Source: Stutzerimonas stutzeri
Lineage (GTDB): Bacteria; Pseudomonadota; Gammaproteobacteria; Pseudomonadales; Pseudomonadaceae
Direction of reading: 5' to 3'
NCBI RefSeq assembly: GCF_019090095.1
Contig: NZ_JAGQFP010000001.1
Coordinates: 1-64,000, forward strand
Length of the DNA stretch: 64,000 nt
Part shown: piece by piece, positions 1 through 9,101 of the stretch
How positions within the stretch are numbered: the stretch's first letter is position 1
Layout: every line of letters starts with the position of its first letter
Position numbers and translations under genes: made by a program
Notes under the pieces: model-generated
Told to the model about the DNA's origin: nothing
What the model saw: only the letters and a program-made list of their open reading frames with translations
Databases searched by the model: none

Positions 1-46
1 TTGCTAGCTGTAACGCACGGCGCAAAGCTCGTTGCACAGGCGAGCG

Positions 47-403
47 TCAATCGCCGCGGTACTCGCAACCACTCGTGCAGGTTTCGTGAAGTCGAATTCT
101 CGATAGCTCCGGTAGTAGCGGCTTGAGTTCATGCCAGATCCATTTGGCCAAGTTCTCGCTGGTGGGGTTTTCCAAACCGGGCAGATCATTTAGATAGTTA
201 TGATCGAGCCTCTCATAGATCGGCGTGAAGACTTGCTTTATGTCACCGAAATCCCGAATCCACCCTGTATGAGGATCCACTTCTCCTTGTAGATAAATGG
301 CTATTCGAAACGAATGACCATGAAGGCGCCCACACTTGTGCCCTTCGGGTACGTGCGGCAAGCGGTGCGCTGACTCGAACGTAAACTCCTTGAATATTTC
401 CAT
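47..403 (-). CDS. queD: 6-carboxytetrahydropterin synthase QueD
   Basis: Enzyme of the 6-pyruvoyl-tetrahydropterin synthase fold that converts dihydroneopterin triphosphate to 6-carboxytetrahydropterin in queuosine (modified tRNA base) synthesis. The 118-residue length matches the family. Zinc-ligand histidines are visible at H13 (SAHRLP) and H28/H30 (LHGH), the catalytic cysteine at C24 (KCGR), and the LDHNYLND block at 66-73. It is divergent from the antiporter gene at 593. Base and codon use are less GC-rich than in most of the window (ATA, AGA and TTG codons are common), which may mean acquisition by transfer or a mobile edge to the left. No other queuosine gene is nearby. Confidence 0.93.
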   Translation of the reverse strand: MEIFKEFTFESAHRLPHVPEGHKCGRLHGHSFRIAIYLQGEVDPHTGWIRDFGDIKQVFTPIYERLDHNYLNDLPGLENPTSENLAKWIWHELKPLLPELSRIRLHETCTSGCEYRGD

Positions 404-592
404 TTGACCGATCCCGATAATTCTAAAGCTCCGCCGAGTTTACTGGTTTGCGCGCAACCTGTGGCGCTTGAGCGACTTTTCGTAACGCAAGCCGCGCGAA
501 GCGTTTTATGGCGTTCCGTCTTTTGACAGCCTTTCGGGCATGGGGCAAAGTACCCGGCTTTTGATTGGCATATGCCACTTTGGGGAGTTGAA

Positions 593-1909
593 ATGAATGC
601 AGTAGTGGCAGCCGTCAGCATCATGCTGATTCTAAGTCTGTGCAGAGTTCATGTTGTCGTCGCGTTGATTGCCGGAGCCTTGGCTGGTGGAGTCCTGGGT
701 GGGTTAGGACTAGAAGGTAGCTTGGCTGCATTCAACAAGGGGTTAGGTGGAGGCGCGACGGTAGCGCTCTCATATGCGTTGCTGGGGGCGTTTGCCGTTG
801 CTATTGGGAAAAGTGGCCTGGCCCATGCCTTGGCCGACCGGGCGCTGGCGATGGTGGGTAAGCGTGAATCGCACCAGGCCGGTGTGGTGAAGTGGTTAAT
901 GATTGGTCTGCTGCTGGCCGTCGCAGTGTCGTCACAGAACATCCTGCCAATCCATATCGCATTTATTCCACTACTGGTTCCACCGTTGCTCTATGTATTG
1001 AGCAAGCTGCAGATAGACCGGCGTTTGATTGCCTGCGTGTTGGCATTTGGATTGGTTACGCCCTACATGTTTCTGCCTGTGGGCTTCGGTGGCATCTTCC
1101 TGAAAGAAATCCTGCTCGCAAACGTTGCCAAAAGTGGCGTCGATGTCTCGGGCATCAACGTGAGCCAAGCGATGTTGATTCCGGCGCTTGGCATGGTCGT
1201 CGGTCTCGTGATCGCGCTGTTCAGCTACCGCAAGCCGCGCACTTACGACCTGACCAAGGTTGACCAATCGCAAGCGGTGAGTGTTCGCTACAGCCCGCTT
1301 ACTCTGCTGGTTGCCGCGTTGGCCGTTGCAGCTGCGTTTGTCGTGCAGCTCTGGCTGGACTCGATGATCATCGGCGCTCTGGTGGGATTCGTGATTTTCT
1401 CGATCTCGGGGGTGGTGCGTTGGAAAGAGGCCGACGACCTGTTTACTGAAGGCATGAAAATGATGGCCATGATCGGTTTCATCATGATCGCCGCTGCCGG
1501 CTTCGCAGAGGTCATGCGTGAAACCGGCGATGTGAAAACGCTGGTCGATGCGTCTGCCGAGTGGGTCGGTAACAGCAAAGCCATCGGCGCCCTGATGATG
1601 CTGCTGGTGGGGCTGCTGGTCACCATTGGTATCGGATCATCCTTTTCCACTGTCCCTATCATTGCCGCGATCTTCGTGCCGCTCGGGCTGCAGCTAGGGT
1701 TCAGCCCGTTGGCCATCGTCAGCTTGGTCGGGACGGCAGGCGCACTGGGAGACGCCGGCTCACCGGCCTCGGATTCCACGCTCGGTCCAACTGCCGGATT
1801 GAATGCGGACGGCCAGCATAATCACATTTGGGACACCGTTGTGCCGACCTTCGTGCACTACAACCTCCCGTTGCTGGCGTTCGGCTGGTTCGCTGCGATG
1901 ACCCTGTGA
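593..1909 (+). CDS. Na+/H+ antiporter family (YuiF-type) membrane protein
   Basis: Inner-membrane secondary transporter, 438 residues, with about ten to twelve hydrophobic segments and little soluble sequence. The N-terminal segment is followed by a glycine-rich [18 protein letters not shown] block, and the second half carries a [19 protein letters not shown] motif typical of NhaC/YuiF-type proteins (COG2056). I chose the ATG at 593 because GGGGAG lies 6-7 bases upstream; an in-frame ATG at 572 has no ribosome-binding site. The family is annotated as Na+/H+ antiporter, and some members are suspected amino-acid (histidine) carriers, so the substrate is open. Monocistronic; a GC-rich hairpin follows. 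Confidence 0.8.
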   Translation: MNAVVAAVSIMLILSLCRVHVVVALIAGALAGGVLGGLGLEGSLAAFNKGLGGGATVALSYALLGAFAVAIGKSGLAHALADRALAMVGKRESHQAGVVKWLMIGLLLAVAVSSQNILPIHIAFIPLLVPPLLYVLSKLQIDRRLIACVLAFGLVTPYMFLPVGFGGIFLKEILLANVAKSGVDVSGINVSQAMLIPALGMVVGLVIALFSYRKPRTYDLTKVDQSQAVSVRYSPLTLLVAALAVAAAFVVQLWLDSMIIGALVGFVIFSISGVVRWKEADDLFTEGMKMMAMIGFIMIAAAGFAEVMRETGDVKTLVDASAEWVGNSKAIGALMMLLVGLLVTIGIGSSFSTVPIIAAIFVPLGLQLGFSPLAIVSLVGTAGALGDAGSPASDSTLGPTAGLNADGQHNHIWDTVVPTFVHYNLPLLAFGWFAAMTL

Positions 1910-1939
1910 CAGGCTAGCAATTACTGCTCGAACCTCGGT

Positions 1940-1962
1940 GGCGTCGCCGCAACGGCGGCGCC
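1940..1962 (+). terminator. GC-rich stem-loop after the antiporter gene
   Basis: Imperfect inverted repeat GGCGTCGCCG / CGGCGGCGCC with a short loop just after the antiporter stop. The downstream T run is poor (TTCATCGTT), so this may be a weak terminator or an mRNA-stabilising hairpin. Confidence 0.4.
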
Positions 1963-2039
1963 TTCATCGTTCCGATACCCAATCGATTTAGCACTCCTCA
2001 CTACGATCGCTGACTAATAGATACAACCGCAGCGATAGG

Positions 2040-3104
2040 ATGATGATTGTGAAATCGACTCTAGAGCAGAAAGTGTTTCTCAGTCTGCTGCTCGTCGTGA
2101 CGATCGCTTTCGGCTGGATACTGTTTCCTTTCTACGGGGCGGTATTCTGGGCTGTCATTCTTGCGATCATCTTCGCGCCGCTACAGCGCCGTCTCTACCA
2201 GTCGCTTGGCAATCGCCGAAACCTCACCGCGTTGATCACTCTACTGGTCTGTTTGATCGTTGCGGTGTTGCCGGTCATCTTGATCACCGGGCTGCTGGTT
2301 CAGGAGGGAACGGCGCTTTATAAACAGATCGAAAGCGGTGAGCTCGACGTCGGCAGCCTTGTCGGAAGTGCGAAAGACTTGCTGCCCGCATCGTTGCAGT
2401 CGCAACTGCAGCGGTTTGGGTTCGGCGATGTCGATCAGATGCGCGAGCGGTTGGCCAGTGGCGCCCTGGAGGGAAGTCAGTTCCTGGCTACCAAGGCCTT
2501 CAGTTTCGGACAGGGGACCTTCCAGTTCCTGGTCAGCTTTTTCGTGATGCTGTATCTGCTGTTCTTTCTGATTCGGGATGGACGCGAACTGGTTGCGCGA
2601 ATCCGACGAGCTCTGCCGTTGAACGACAATCAGAAACGCCGGCTGTTCAGCAAGTTCACCCGGGTGGTCCGAGCTACCGTCAAGGGCAACATCGTGGTGG
2701 CCGCCACTCAAGGGTTCCTCGGTGGCGTCATCTTCGCCATCCTGGCAATTCCGGGTGCATTGTTGTGGGGCGTGCTCATGGCGTTTTTGTCCTTGCTTCC
2801 CGCTGTCGGTGCGGGGCTGATCTGGACGCCAGTGGCCATCTACTTCCTGATGAAGGGGATGATCGTTCAGGGCGTGGTGCTCACGCTGTATGGGGTTTTG
2901 GTGATCGGCCTTGTCGATAACATCCTGCGTCCGATTCTCGTTGGAAAGGACACCAAGATGCCGGATTACCTGGTACTGATTTCGACGCTGGGTGGGCTTG
3001 CCCTGTTCGGCCTGAATGGCTTCGTGATCGGACCGCTGATTGCGGCACTGTTTATGTCTGCGTGGGGGCTGTTTACGTCTGCAGAAGGTCGGGCACCCAA
3101 CTAG
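2040..3104 (+). CDS. AI-2E family transporter (PerM/YdiK-like)
   Basis: Integral membrane protein of 354 residues, the usual length for the AI-2E exporter/PerM family. It has paired N-terminal hydrophobic segments (about 12-70), a polar region at about 80-150, and a C-terminal membrane block containing LRPILVGKDTKMPDYLVLIS, a family signature, then GLNGFVIGPLIAAL. Some members export autoinducer-2, others act as ion antiporters; the substrate cannot be read from sequence. The start is uncertain: two ATGs (2040, 2043) and a GTG at 2049 stand together, and the AGGATG stretch would suit the GTG best. Single gene, convergent with phoX. Confidence 0.85.
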   Translation: MMIVKSTLEQKVFLSLLLVVTIAFGWILFPFYGAVFWAVILAIIFAPLQRRLYQSLGNRRNLTALITLLVCLIVAVLPVILITGLLVQEGTALYKQIESGELDVGSLVGSAKDLLPASLQSQLQRFGFGDVDQMRERLASGALEGSQFLATKAFSFGQGTFQFLVSFFVMLYLLFFLIRDGRELVARIRRALPLNDNQKRRLFSKFTRVVRATVKGNIVVAATQGFLGGVIFAILAIPGALLWGVLMAFLSLLPAVGAGLIWTPVAIYFLMKGMIVQGVVLTLYGVLVIGLVDNILRPILVGKDTKMPDYLVLISTLGGLALFGLNGFVIGPLIAALFMSAWGLFTSAEGRAPN

Positions 3105-3136
3105 GTGCGTCCGGCTTGGACGCACCTGCTTGCTGG

Positions 3137-5107
3137 TTAGAGGACGCGTCCGCCATCATCCCGGCTGATGATCACCGTGGCCGAGCGAGGCCTGCGGTTT
3201 GCTCCGTCCGGCCATGTGCTGGTGTATTCGGTCGAGCTGGAGCCTTCTCCCGGATGCTGGATGTTGACGAACAGGGTCCGAAAATCCGGTGTTGCGGTAA
3301 TGCCTGTCACTTCGGCGCCTACCGGGCCTACCAGGAAACGCTTGGTTTCACCTGTCCGCGGATCCGAGACCAGCATTTGATTGTTGCCGAACGGACCTCG
3401 TTCCAGCTGGCTGCCGCTCATGTCGGTCTGTATCCAGAGCCGCCCGTCGCTGTCGAACCAGAGTCCGTCTGGACTGGCCAGAATGTTCTCTTCACTCAAC
3501 GGCTTGCCCGCTGGGTCGCGGCTATCGGTCTGAGGGCCGGCGAGAAGATAGAGATCCCAGTGAAACTGTGTGCCGCTGTGGTTCGATGACGCCTCTCGCC
3601 ACCGGATGATGTGGCCATAGGGGTTAGGGGCTCGAGGATTGGCAGCGTCGGCATCTTGCCGCGCAGTGTTGTTTGTCAGCGTGAAATACACATCACCGGT
3701 GCCGGGATGCACCGCGCCCCATTCGGGCCGGTCCATGCGGGTCGCACCGACAATGTCCGCAGCGAGGCGGGTATTGATCAGGACGTCGCCCTGATCGCTG
3801 AAGGCGACACCTGCCGCAGCGCACGCCTGCTGGAAGCCTGCATCGTCGATATCCAGCGGTAACCAGTCGCCACTGCCGTCCGGGTTGAAGCGCGCTACAT
3901 ACAAAGTGCCGTCGTCAAGGAGACGGCTATCGCTGTGCTGGGGGCGGTACTTGTCACGGCTGACGTATTTGTAGATGTACTCGTTCTGCGAATCGTCGCC
4001 GGAATAGCAGACGACTGGCGCCCCCGGACGGGTAGGGGCAAACACCAGTCCTTCATGGGCAAAGCGTCCGAGGGCGGTGTGTTTGATCGGAGTGGAGTCG
4101 GGATCGAACGGATCGATCTCAACGATCCAGCCAAAGGTATTGGGCTCGTTGCGGTAGTCGGCACGAGCATCTTCGGACGACACCGTGGCATCGAAACGCT
4201 GGAACTCGTCGCCCGGAATCGTTTCCCAGCCGTAACGGCTGGTGGCGCGTATACCGTAGCGCTTCAGCTGTCGAGGCAGCTCCGCATCGCGGCTCGCGAA
4301 ATAGCCCGCCCAGTTTTCCTCGCATGTCAGATAAGTACCCCAAGGCGTATAGCCGTTCGAGCAATTGTTCAGCGTTCCCCGGGTCGAGGTACCGCTCGGG
4401 CTATACCGCGTTTTCATCAGATCATGACCCCGGGCCGGCCCCTCGATTCGCATAGGCGTGGCGCCAGTGATGCGCCGATTCCGGGCCGAAGGCAGCATGG
4501 CCCATTCGCCCCGGACGCTGCGGCGAATTTCCACGATCGATACGCCATGAGCGTTGATTTCCTTGCGGACTTCATCGGCGTTGACACGCTTGCCGTTGAC
4601 CTCGGTTGGGCCGTTGCGGTGAAGCAGCGGCGGATCGATGTATTCGTGATTCACCGCGAGCAGCCCGTGGTCGCTCTTGCGTCCTCTGAACTTCGCATCC
4701 ATCGGGAAGAAATGCATGCCATCGTGGTGCATGCCGGTCTGCTGCGCCTGGTCTTGCGCGCTGTTGCCGCCATCTTCCAGATAGCCTGGGTAGCTGCCGC
4801 AGATCGGCGTGCCCCATGGGATGAATGCCTTTGCCGTATAGCCGGATGGAACCGTAACCCTGTCCGCTCTGGTTATGCGCACGGCGTCGAATGGCAAATT
4901 GCTGCGGCGTTTGAATAGCGCTGACGGCTTGGCCGCGTCCGCCAGAGCAGGCAAGCTGCCGAGGAAGGCGAGCGCACCCAGCGCCGCACCGCCGGCCAGA
5001 ACCTTGCGCCGCCCGAGATTGATGACGTCTTGAATATGAGGATTGCCTGAACGGTTGCTCGGCAGTTCATCGCCATTGCCGAACAGGATGTTGTTATCGT
5101 CAGTCAC
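3137..5107 (-). CDS. phoX: PhoX-type alkaline phosphatase (DUF839), Tat-exported
   Basis: Calcium/iron-dependent periplasmic phosphomonoesterase of the PhoX/DUF839 family, 656 residues. The N-terminus has a long n-region and a twin-arginine motif at 33-34 (NLGRRKVLAGGAA) followed by a hydrophobic stretch ending ALADAA, so it is exported folded through Tat. Family blocks include LAVNHEYIDP, NCSNGYTPWGTYLTCEEN, HTALGRFAHEG and YSGDDSQNEYIYKYVS. The start is a GTG with GGAG 7 bases upstream. A Pho-box-like repeat lies about 50 bases upstream, consistent with PhoB control under phosphate limitation. Confidence 0.92.
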   Translation of the reverse strand: MTDDNNILFGNGDELPSNRSGNPHIQDVINLGRRKVLAGGAALGALAFLGSLPALADAAKPSALFKRRSNLPFDAVRITRADRVTVPSGYTAKAFIPWGTPICGSYPGYLEDGGNSAQDQAQQTGMHHDGMHFFPMDAKFRGRKSDHGLLAVNHEYIDPPLLHRNGPTEVNGKRVNADEVRKEINAHGVSIVEIRRSVRGEWAMLPSARNRRITGATPMRIEGPARGHDLMKTRYSPSGTSTRGTLNNCSNGYTPWGTYLTCEENWAGYFASRDAELPRQLKRYGIRATSRYGWETIPGDEFQRFDATVSSEDARADYRNEPNTFGWIVEIDPFDPDSTPIKHTALGRFAHEGLVFAPTRPGAPVVCYSGDDSQNEYIYKYVSRDKYRPQHSDSRLLDDGTLYVARFNPDGSGDWLPLDIDDAGFQQACAAAGVAFSDQGDVLINTRLAADIVGATRMDRPEWGAVHPGTGDVYFTLTNNTARQDADAANPRAPNPYGHIIRWREASSNHSGTQFHWDLYLLAGPQTDSRDPAGKPLSEENILASPDGLWFDSDGRLWIQTDMSGSQLERGPFGNNQMLVSDPRTGETKRFLVGPVGAEVTGITATPDFRTLFVNIQHPGEGSSSTEYTSTWPDGANRRPRSATVIISRDDGGRVL

Positions 5108-5157
5108 GACGCAGCTCCATAGGATAATCGACGGAACTGAGACGCTAGGCCGCGCTT

Positions 5158-5175
5158 GCGACAGCTTGGTGACAG
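5158..5175 (-). promoter_or_regulatory. Pho box upstream of phoX
   Basis: On the minus strand this reads CTGTCAC-CAAG-CTGTCGC, two 7-base repeats separated by four bases, close to the PhoB consensus CTGTCAT-N4-CTGTCAT. It sits 51-68 bases upstream of the phoX start, a sensible place for activation. Confidence 0.65.
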
Positions 5176-5219
5176 GACGATGGCGACCGACAGGCGGTCG
5201 GCGAGTGCGCGTTAGATGC

Positions 5220-5247
5220 GCCGGCCCGTTTGGCGCTGCGGGCCGGC
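5220..5247. other. Perfect 9-bp stem-loop between the TAXI gene and phoX
   Basis: GCCGGCCCG, ten unpaired bases, CGGGCCGGC. It lies downstream of the TAXI operon on the minus strand but has no T run, so it may be a 3' stabilising or Rho-associated hairpin rather than an intrinsic terminator. Confidence 0.4.
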
Positions 5248-5304
5248 ACGCGACGCCGGCATGCCTGCCACCTTCGGCGCAGCCGGCCCCGTGAAGCGAC
5301 TCCC

Positions 5305-6279
5305 TTAGAGCCAGCCTTTCTCCCGGTAAAAGCGCTCGGCGCCTTCATGCAACGGCGCGGTCAGGCCGACGCGAATCATGTCCTTGGCTTCCAGATCGGC
5401 AAATGCCGGATGCAGGCGCTTGAAGCGGTCGAGGTTGTCAAACACGGCCTTGACCAACTGATAGACGATCTCGGGATCGGTCTTGGACGTCGTGGCCAGC
5501 ACCGCCTTGCCGCCAATCGAGGGCACCGCGTTATCGACGCCGGGGTACAGCCCCGCCGGGATTTGCGCCGCGGTGTAGTAGTCGGCTTGTTGCAAGAACG
5601 CGTCGATTTCCGGCCCGGTCACCGGGATGAGCTTCGCATCGACATTGGTGAGGGCTTCCTGAATCGCCCCGCTGGGATGACCGACCACATAGGTGATGAC
5701 GTCGAGGTTGTTATCGCCCAACGCGGAAGCCATCTCGGCGGGCTTGAGCTCCCCGGCCAGCGCGAAGTCGGCGTTGCTCCAACCCTTGGCCTTCATGACC
5801 TCGTCGAAGGTGTCGCGGCTACCCGAACCGGGCACACCGATATTGACCCGCTTGCCCTTGAGGTCATCGAACGACTCGATGCCGCTGTCGCTTCGCGCGA
5901 CGACCGTGAGAATTTCGGTCTGCAAAGAAAACACCGCACGGAGTTCCTCGATCGGGCCCTTCTTGTCGAACGGAGCGAGGCCGTTCAGGGCCTTGTGCTG
6001 GTGATCGGACTGAATGAAGCCGAACTCGTATTCACCACTTTCCAGCGACACGATGTTGGTCACGCTACCGGCTGTGGACGGTGCATTGCATTTGATCGCC
6101 GGCTGCACCTCGGCGCGATTGAGAAAACGGCATACCGACTGGCCGGCCGTGTAGTAGACGCCGGTCTGACCGCCAGTGCCAATAGTGACGAAACGCTCCT
6201 GGGCGACCGCGGTGGCGGCGCTCAAAGAGCCCACCAGGGCGCACTGCAGGAAGGCCATACGGATTTTCTGCTTCATCAT
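5305..6279 (-). CDS. TAXI-family TRAP transporter substrate-binding protein
   Basis: Periplasmic binding protein of the TAXI class (324 residues). It has a signal peptide (MMKQKIRMAFLQCALVGSL, then AATAVAQ) followed by the family start RFVTIGTGGQTGVYYTAG; other TAXI blocks are YEFGFIQSDHQHKA and the lobe motif KRVNIGVPGSGSRDTFDEVM. I start at the ATG at 6279 because AGAGGG precedes it; the open frame extends further upstream without a ribosome site. It is the third gene after the dadA-like and ridA genes, so the ligand is probably an amino acid or keto acid. Oddly, no fused TRAP permease gene is near. A CA-rich Crc/Hfq-type motif touches the leader. Confidence 0.88.
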   Translation of the reverse strand: MMKQKIRMAFLQCALVGSLSAATAVAQERFVTIGTGGQTGVYYTAGQSVCRFLNRAEVQPAIKCNAPSTAGSVTNIVSLESGEYEFGFIQSDHQHKALNGLAPFDKKGPIEELRAVFSLQTEILTVVARSDSGIESFDDLKGKRVNIGVPGSGSRDTFDEVMKAKGWSNADFALAGELKPAEMASALGDNNLDVITYVVGHPSGAIQEALTNVDAKLIPVTGPEIDAFLQQADYYTAAQIPAGLYPGVDNAVPSIGGKAVLATTSKTDPEIVYQLVKAVFDNLDRFKRLHPAFADLEAKDMIRVGLTAPLHEGAERFYREKGWL

Positions 6280-6288
6280 GATTCCCTC

Positions 6289-6301
6289 TTTTGTTGTTGT
6301 T
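6289..6301 (-). promoter_or_regulatory. CA-rich (Crc/Hfq-type) motif in the TAXI gene leader
   Basis: On the minus strand AACAACAACAAAA lies directly upstream of the AGAGGG ribosome site. It fits AANAANAA, the motif bound by Hfq/Crc in Pseudomonas catabolite repression. Confidence 0.5.
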
Positions 6302-6368
6302 CGTACGGGGTTTGCGATTCCACACAGGGTAACCGTTCCATGTCGGTTGCCCGGTTCGGCGTGGCTGA

Positions 6369-6722
6369 TCAGGCAGTGGCGGCGATTACCATGACCTCCA
6401 CGAGCACGTTTGGCGAGGCGAGGCGCGCTTCGACCGTTGCCCGGGCGGGTGCGCATCCTGCTGGTAACCATTCGCACCAGACGGCGTTCATCGCCGCGAA
6501 GTCGGCCTCTATGTCTTTCAGCCAGATTTGCGCGCTGAGTATTCGCGAGCGATCGGAACCGGTCGAGGCCAGCAAACGGTCAATCTTGGCTAGGACCTGG
6601 CGGGTCTGGCCGGAAACATCTTCACCTCGGTCATCCGGTACTTGCCCGGCAAGAAAAGTCAGACCGGCAAAGGTAACGGCGGCCGACATGCGCTCCGTGG
6701 TGTCGAGGCGTTGAATTGTCAT
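6369..6722 (-). CDS. RidA family enamine/imine deaminase
   Basis: Cytoplasmic trimer-forming protein of the RidA/YjgF family (117 residues), which hydrolyses reactive enamine/imine intermediates released by amino-acid oxidation. Visible signs are the GLTFLAGQVP strand near residues 19-28, the helix block QVLAKIDRLLASTGSD, and the C-terminal APARATVEARLASPNVLVEVMV, where the family arginine (R in ARATVE) contacts the substrate carboxylate. The ribosome site GAGAGGAA precedes the ATG. It lies 27 bases after the DadA-like oxidase, and pairing RidA with a D-amino-acid dehydrogenase is chemically sensible because the oxidase makes imines. Confidence 0.92.
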   Translation of the reverse strand: MTIQRLDTTERMSAAVTFAGLTFLAGQVPDDRGEDVSGQTRQVLAKIDRLLASTGSDRSRILSAQIWLKDIEADFAAMNAVWCEWLPAGCAPARATVEARLASPNVLVEVMVIAATA

Positions 6723-6749
6723 GTGAGGTTCCTCTCTCGGTGGTGGTGA

Positions 6750-7994
6750 TCACGCCGCAAGGGTGAGGCCGTCGAGCGTAACGGCGGGGCGCTGATGGTC
6801 GATGAGGTCGCAGAGCACGTCGGCGCTGCCGCAGGCCAGGGTGAAGCCGAGACTGCCATGGCCGACGTTGAGCCAGAGGTTGTCGAACGGCGATGCACCG
6901 AGCAGCGGTGTACCCTCCGGCGTTGCTGGCCGCAGGCCTGCCCATTGCGTCGCGTTGCGATAGTCGCCAGCGCCGGGGAATGTCATGCCGGCGAGACGTT
7001 GCAGCATGGCGATCCTGCCTCGGTCGAGCGTGGCGTCCCAGCCGCCAATGTCCACCATCGCCGCTACGCGCAATTGATCGCCAAGCCGCGCGTAGACCAC
7101 CTTGTTGTCGTAGTCGGTCACGTTGGTCTCCGGCGCGTCGAGCGGGCGGCGCAGCGGTAGCGTCAGGCTATAACCCTTGAGAGGGTAGATCGGCAGCTCG
7201 ATGCCCAGCGGCTTGAGCAATGCCACACTGGCGGCGCCGGCCGCCACGACCACGTGATCCACTGCCAGCGACTCGTTATCGAGGCTCAGCGAGCGGATGC
7301 GCGCACCCTGGGTGTGCAGCGCACTGACCGCACGGCCACAGTGCAACCGGAAGCCGGGCGACTCTTCCAGCCGCTCGAGCAGCCGCTGACAAAACAACTG
7401 GCAATCGGCGGCCTCGTCGCCTGGTGAATAGAGCCCACCCTGCAGTTCATCCGCGAGCGGGCGCAAGGCGGGTTCGATTTCGCCGCATCGCTGGGCGTCG
7501 AGTACGAGCTGTCCGGTACTCGCGTCGAAGCCGCTGATGGCCTTCTCGAAACTGGACCGATCGCGATAGATCACCAGCTTGCCATTGGCACGCCAGGCAA
7601 AATCGCTCAGCCCGTCCTCCTCGCGCCACGTGCGTAGGACTTGCTGACTGTGCAGAGAGAGGCGCAACAGACGCTCGGCGTTGCGTCGATTGGTGGAGCG
7701 TCGGCAGGCGAGCAGAAAACGCAGGCACCAGCGCCACTGCTGCTTGCTCAGCCTCGGACGGAAACGCAGAGGAGCATCATCTCCGCGCAGCAGCCAGCCA
7801 AGCGCTTGCAGCGGAACACCTGCATCGGCAAGCGGCGAGACGTAGCGGTAGCTGAGCTGGCCCCCATTGGCGAAGCTGGTCTCCAGGGCAACCTGGTCCC
7901 GCTTCTCGATCAGGTCCACCTGATGGCCTCGCCGTAGCAAGGCATAGGCTGTGCTCAACCCGATGACGCCGCCACCGATCACCGCAATTCGCAT
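6750..7994 (-). CDS. FAD-dependent D-amino-acid dehydrogenase (DadA-like)
   Basis: Flavoprotein of the DAO/DadA family, 414 residues, expected to oxidise a D-amino acid (or related amine) to the imino acid at the inner face of the membrane. The N-terminal dinucleotide fold is clear (VIGGGVIGLSTAYAL, then an acidic residue at the end of the second strand). ETSFANGGQLSYRYVSPLA is the DadA-type FAD/substrate block, and GLRPATPEGTPLLGAS then GHGSLGFTLACGSA is the C-terminal FAD motif. First gene of the dadA-ridA-TAXI run on the minus strand, divergent from a LysR regulator that probably controls it. The substrate is not determined. Confidence 0.88.
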   Translation of the reverse strand: MRIAVIGGGVIGLSTAYALLRRGHQVDLIEKRDQVALETSFANGGQLSYRYVSPLADAGVPLQALGWLLRGDDAPLRFRPRLSKQQWRWCLRFLLACRRSTNRRNAERLLRLSLHSQQVLRTWREEDGLSDFAWRANGKLVIYRDRSSFEKAISGFDASTGQLVLDAQRCGEIEPALRPLADELQGGLYSPGDEAADCQLFCQRLLERLEESPGFRLHCGRAVSALHTQGARIRSLSLDNESLAVDHVVVAAGAASVALLKPLGIELPIYPLKGYSLTLPLRRPLDAPETNVTDYDNKVVYARLGDQLRVAAMVDIGGWDATLDRGRIAMLQRLAGMTFPGAGDYRNATQWAGLRPATPEGTPLLGASPFDNLWLNVGHGSLGFTLACGSADVLCDLIDHQRPAVTLDGLTLAA

Positions 7995-8119
7995 CGTGTC
8001 GCTCCAGGATTTCGATGACCGAAGCCTAAGGGCGCGATGGACGACGCTGCTAATGAAAGGATGGTGGCCACCTATAACCCGAGGTTATGCTCCGGCCAGG
8101 TCAGCTCTGGAGCGAATCC

Positions 8120-9031
8120 ATGCGTCTCCGTCACATCGAATTGTTTCAGGCCATCTTGCAGACCGGCAGCCTGACGGCGGCGGCGCAGCTGCTGCACATC
8201 TCGCAGCCGGCCGCCAGCAAGATTCTCAAGCACGCGGAACTACAGCTAGGTTTCGCGCTGTTCAGCCGCGTACGCGGCAAGCTGCAACCGACTGCCGAAG
8301 CGCGGATCCTGCAGCAGGAAACCGAGCGGATCGCCGCGGACCTGCAGAGCCTGCGACGGCTAGCCGACAACCTGGGGCGTGGTGAAGAGCGTGCGCTGCG
8401 TTTGATCTGCACGCCGGCACTGGCCCAAGCCTTGGTGCCCGAAGCACTGCGCGGCTGGCGAAAGCGCTTCGCCCGGACGCGCTGTCACCTGGCGACTCAG
8501 CACACCGCTGAAATCATCGAGGCGTTGCTGCTGCGCGAGGCGGATGTCGGCCTGACGCTGCAGGCGGTGGAGCATCCGGGGCTCAGCAGCCAGACCCTCG
8601 CACACGGACGAATGATGGTGATCGCGCCGGCTGGCTGGTGGCCGGAGGAGGCGCTTGCGCAACCCTTTCGACTGGAAGAGCTGGCCGATGCGCCACTGAT
8701 TGGTCTGGACACCCGCGATGCGCTCGGAGGTTTGTTACGCGGGCACCTCGAGGCCCTCGCTTCGCCACCGCGCATAGACACCTGGGTGCAGACCTATCAA
8801 TTGGCGCTCAGTCTGGTGGAGGCCGGGCAGGGCCTGGCCTTGGTCGATCCGCTTACGGCACAGCTGGGTAACGGGCAATTGGTACAAGCGCGGCCCCTGG
8901 AACCGCACATCCCCGTACCGCTGTATGCCTTGGTCCGGGCACAGGAGGCGTCACCTGCGGCGCAACTGGAGCTGCTCGAACAGGTGCGCCAGCAGGCCGA
9001 ACGATTGATGCGCGAACCACCCCGCGCCTGA
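8120..9031 (+). CDS. LysR family transcriptional regulator (amino-acid module)
   Basis: LysR-type regulator of 303 residues: a winged helix-turn-helix at about 1-60 (HIELFQAILQTGSLTAAAQLLHISQPAASKILKHAE) and a two-lobed effector-binding domain from about 90 onward. The ATG at 8120 is preferred over the upstream in-frame ATG at 8087 because GGAG lies eight bases before it and the protein then begins like other LysR members. It is divergent from the dadA-ridA-TAXI genes, which it most likely regulates in response to an amino acid. Confidence 0.9.
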   Translation: MRLRHIELFQAILQTGSLTAAAQLLHISQPAASKILKHAELQLGFALFSRVRGKLQPTAEARILQQETERIAADLQSLRRLADNLGRGEERALRLICTPALAQALVPEALRGWRKRFARTRCHLATQHTAEIIEALLLREADVGLTLQAVEHPGLSSQTLAHGRMMVIAPAGWWPEEALAQPFRLEELADAPLIGLDTRDALGGLLRGHLEALASPPRIDTWVQTYQLALSLVEAGQGLALVDPLTAQLGNGQLVQARPLEPHIPVPLYALVRAQEASPAAQLELLEQVRQQAERLMREPPRA

Positions 9032-9101
9032 CGACGCGCCGGCACTGGTTGCGGGCTGGCTGCGCTACCATCGCCGGATATCACTACGGGTCGGGCTTTT
9101 C

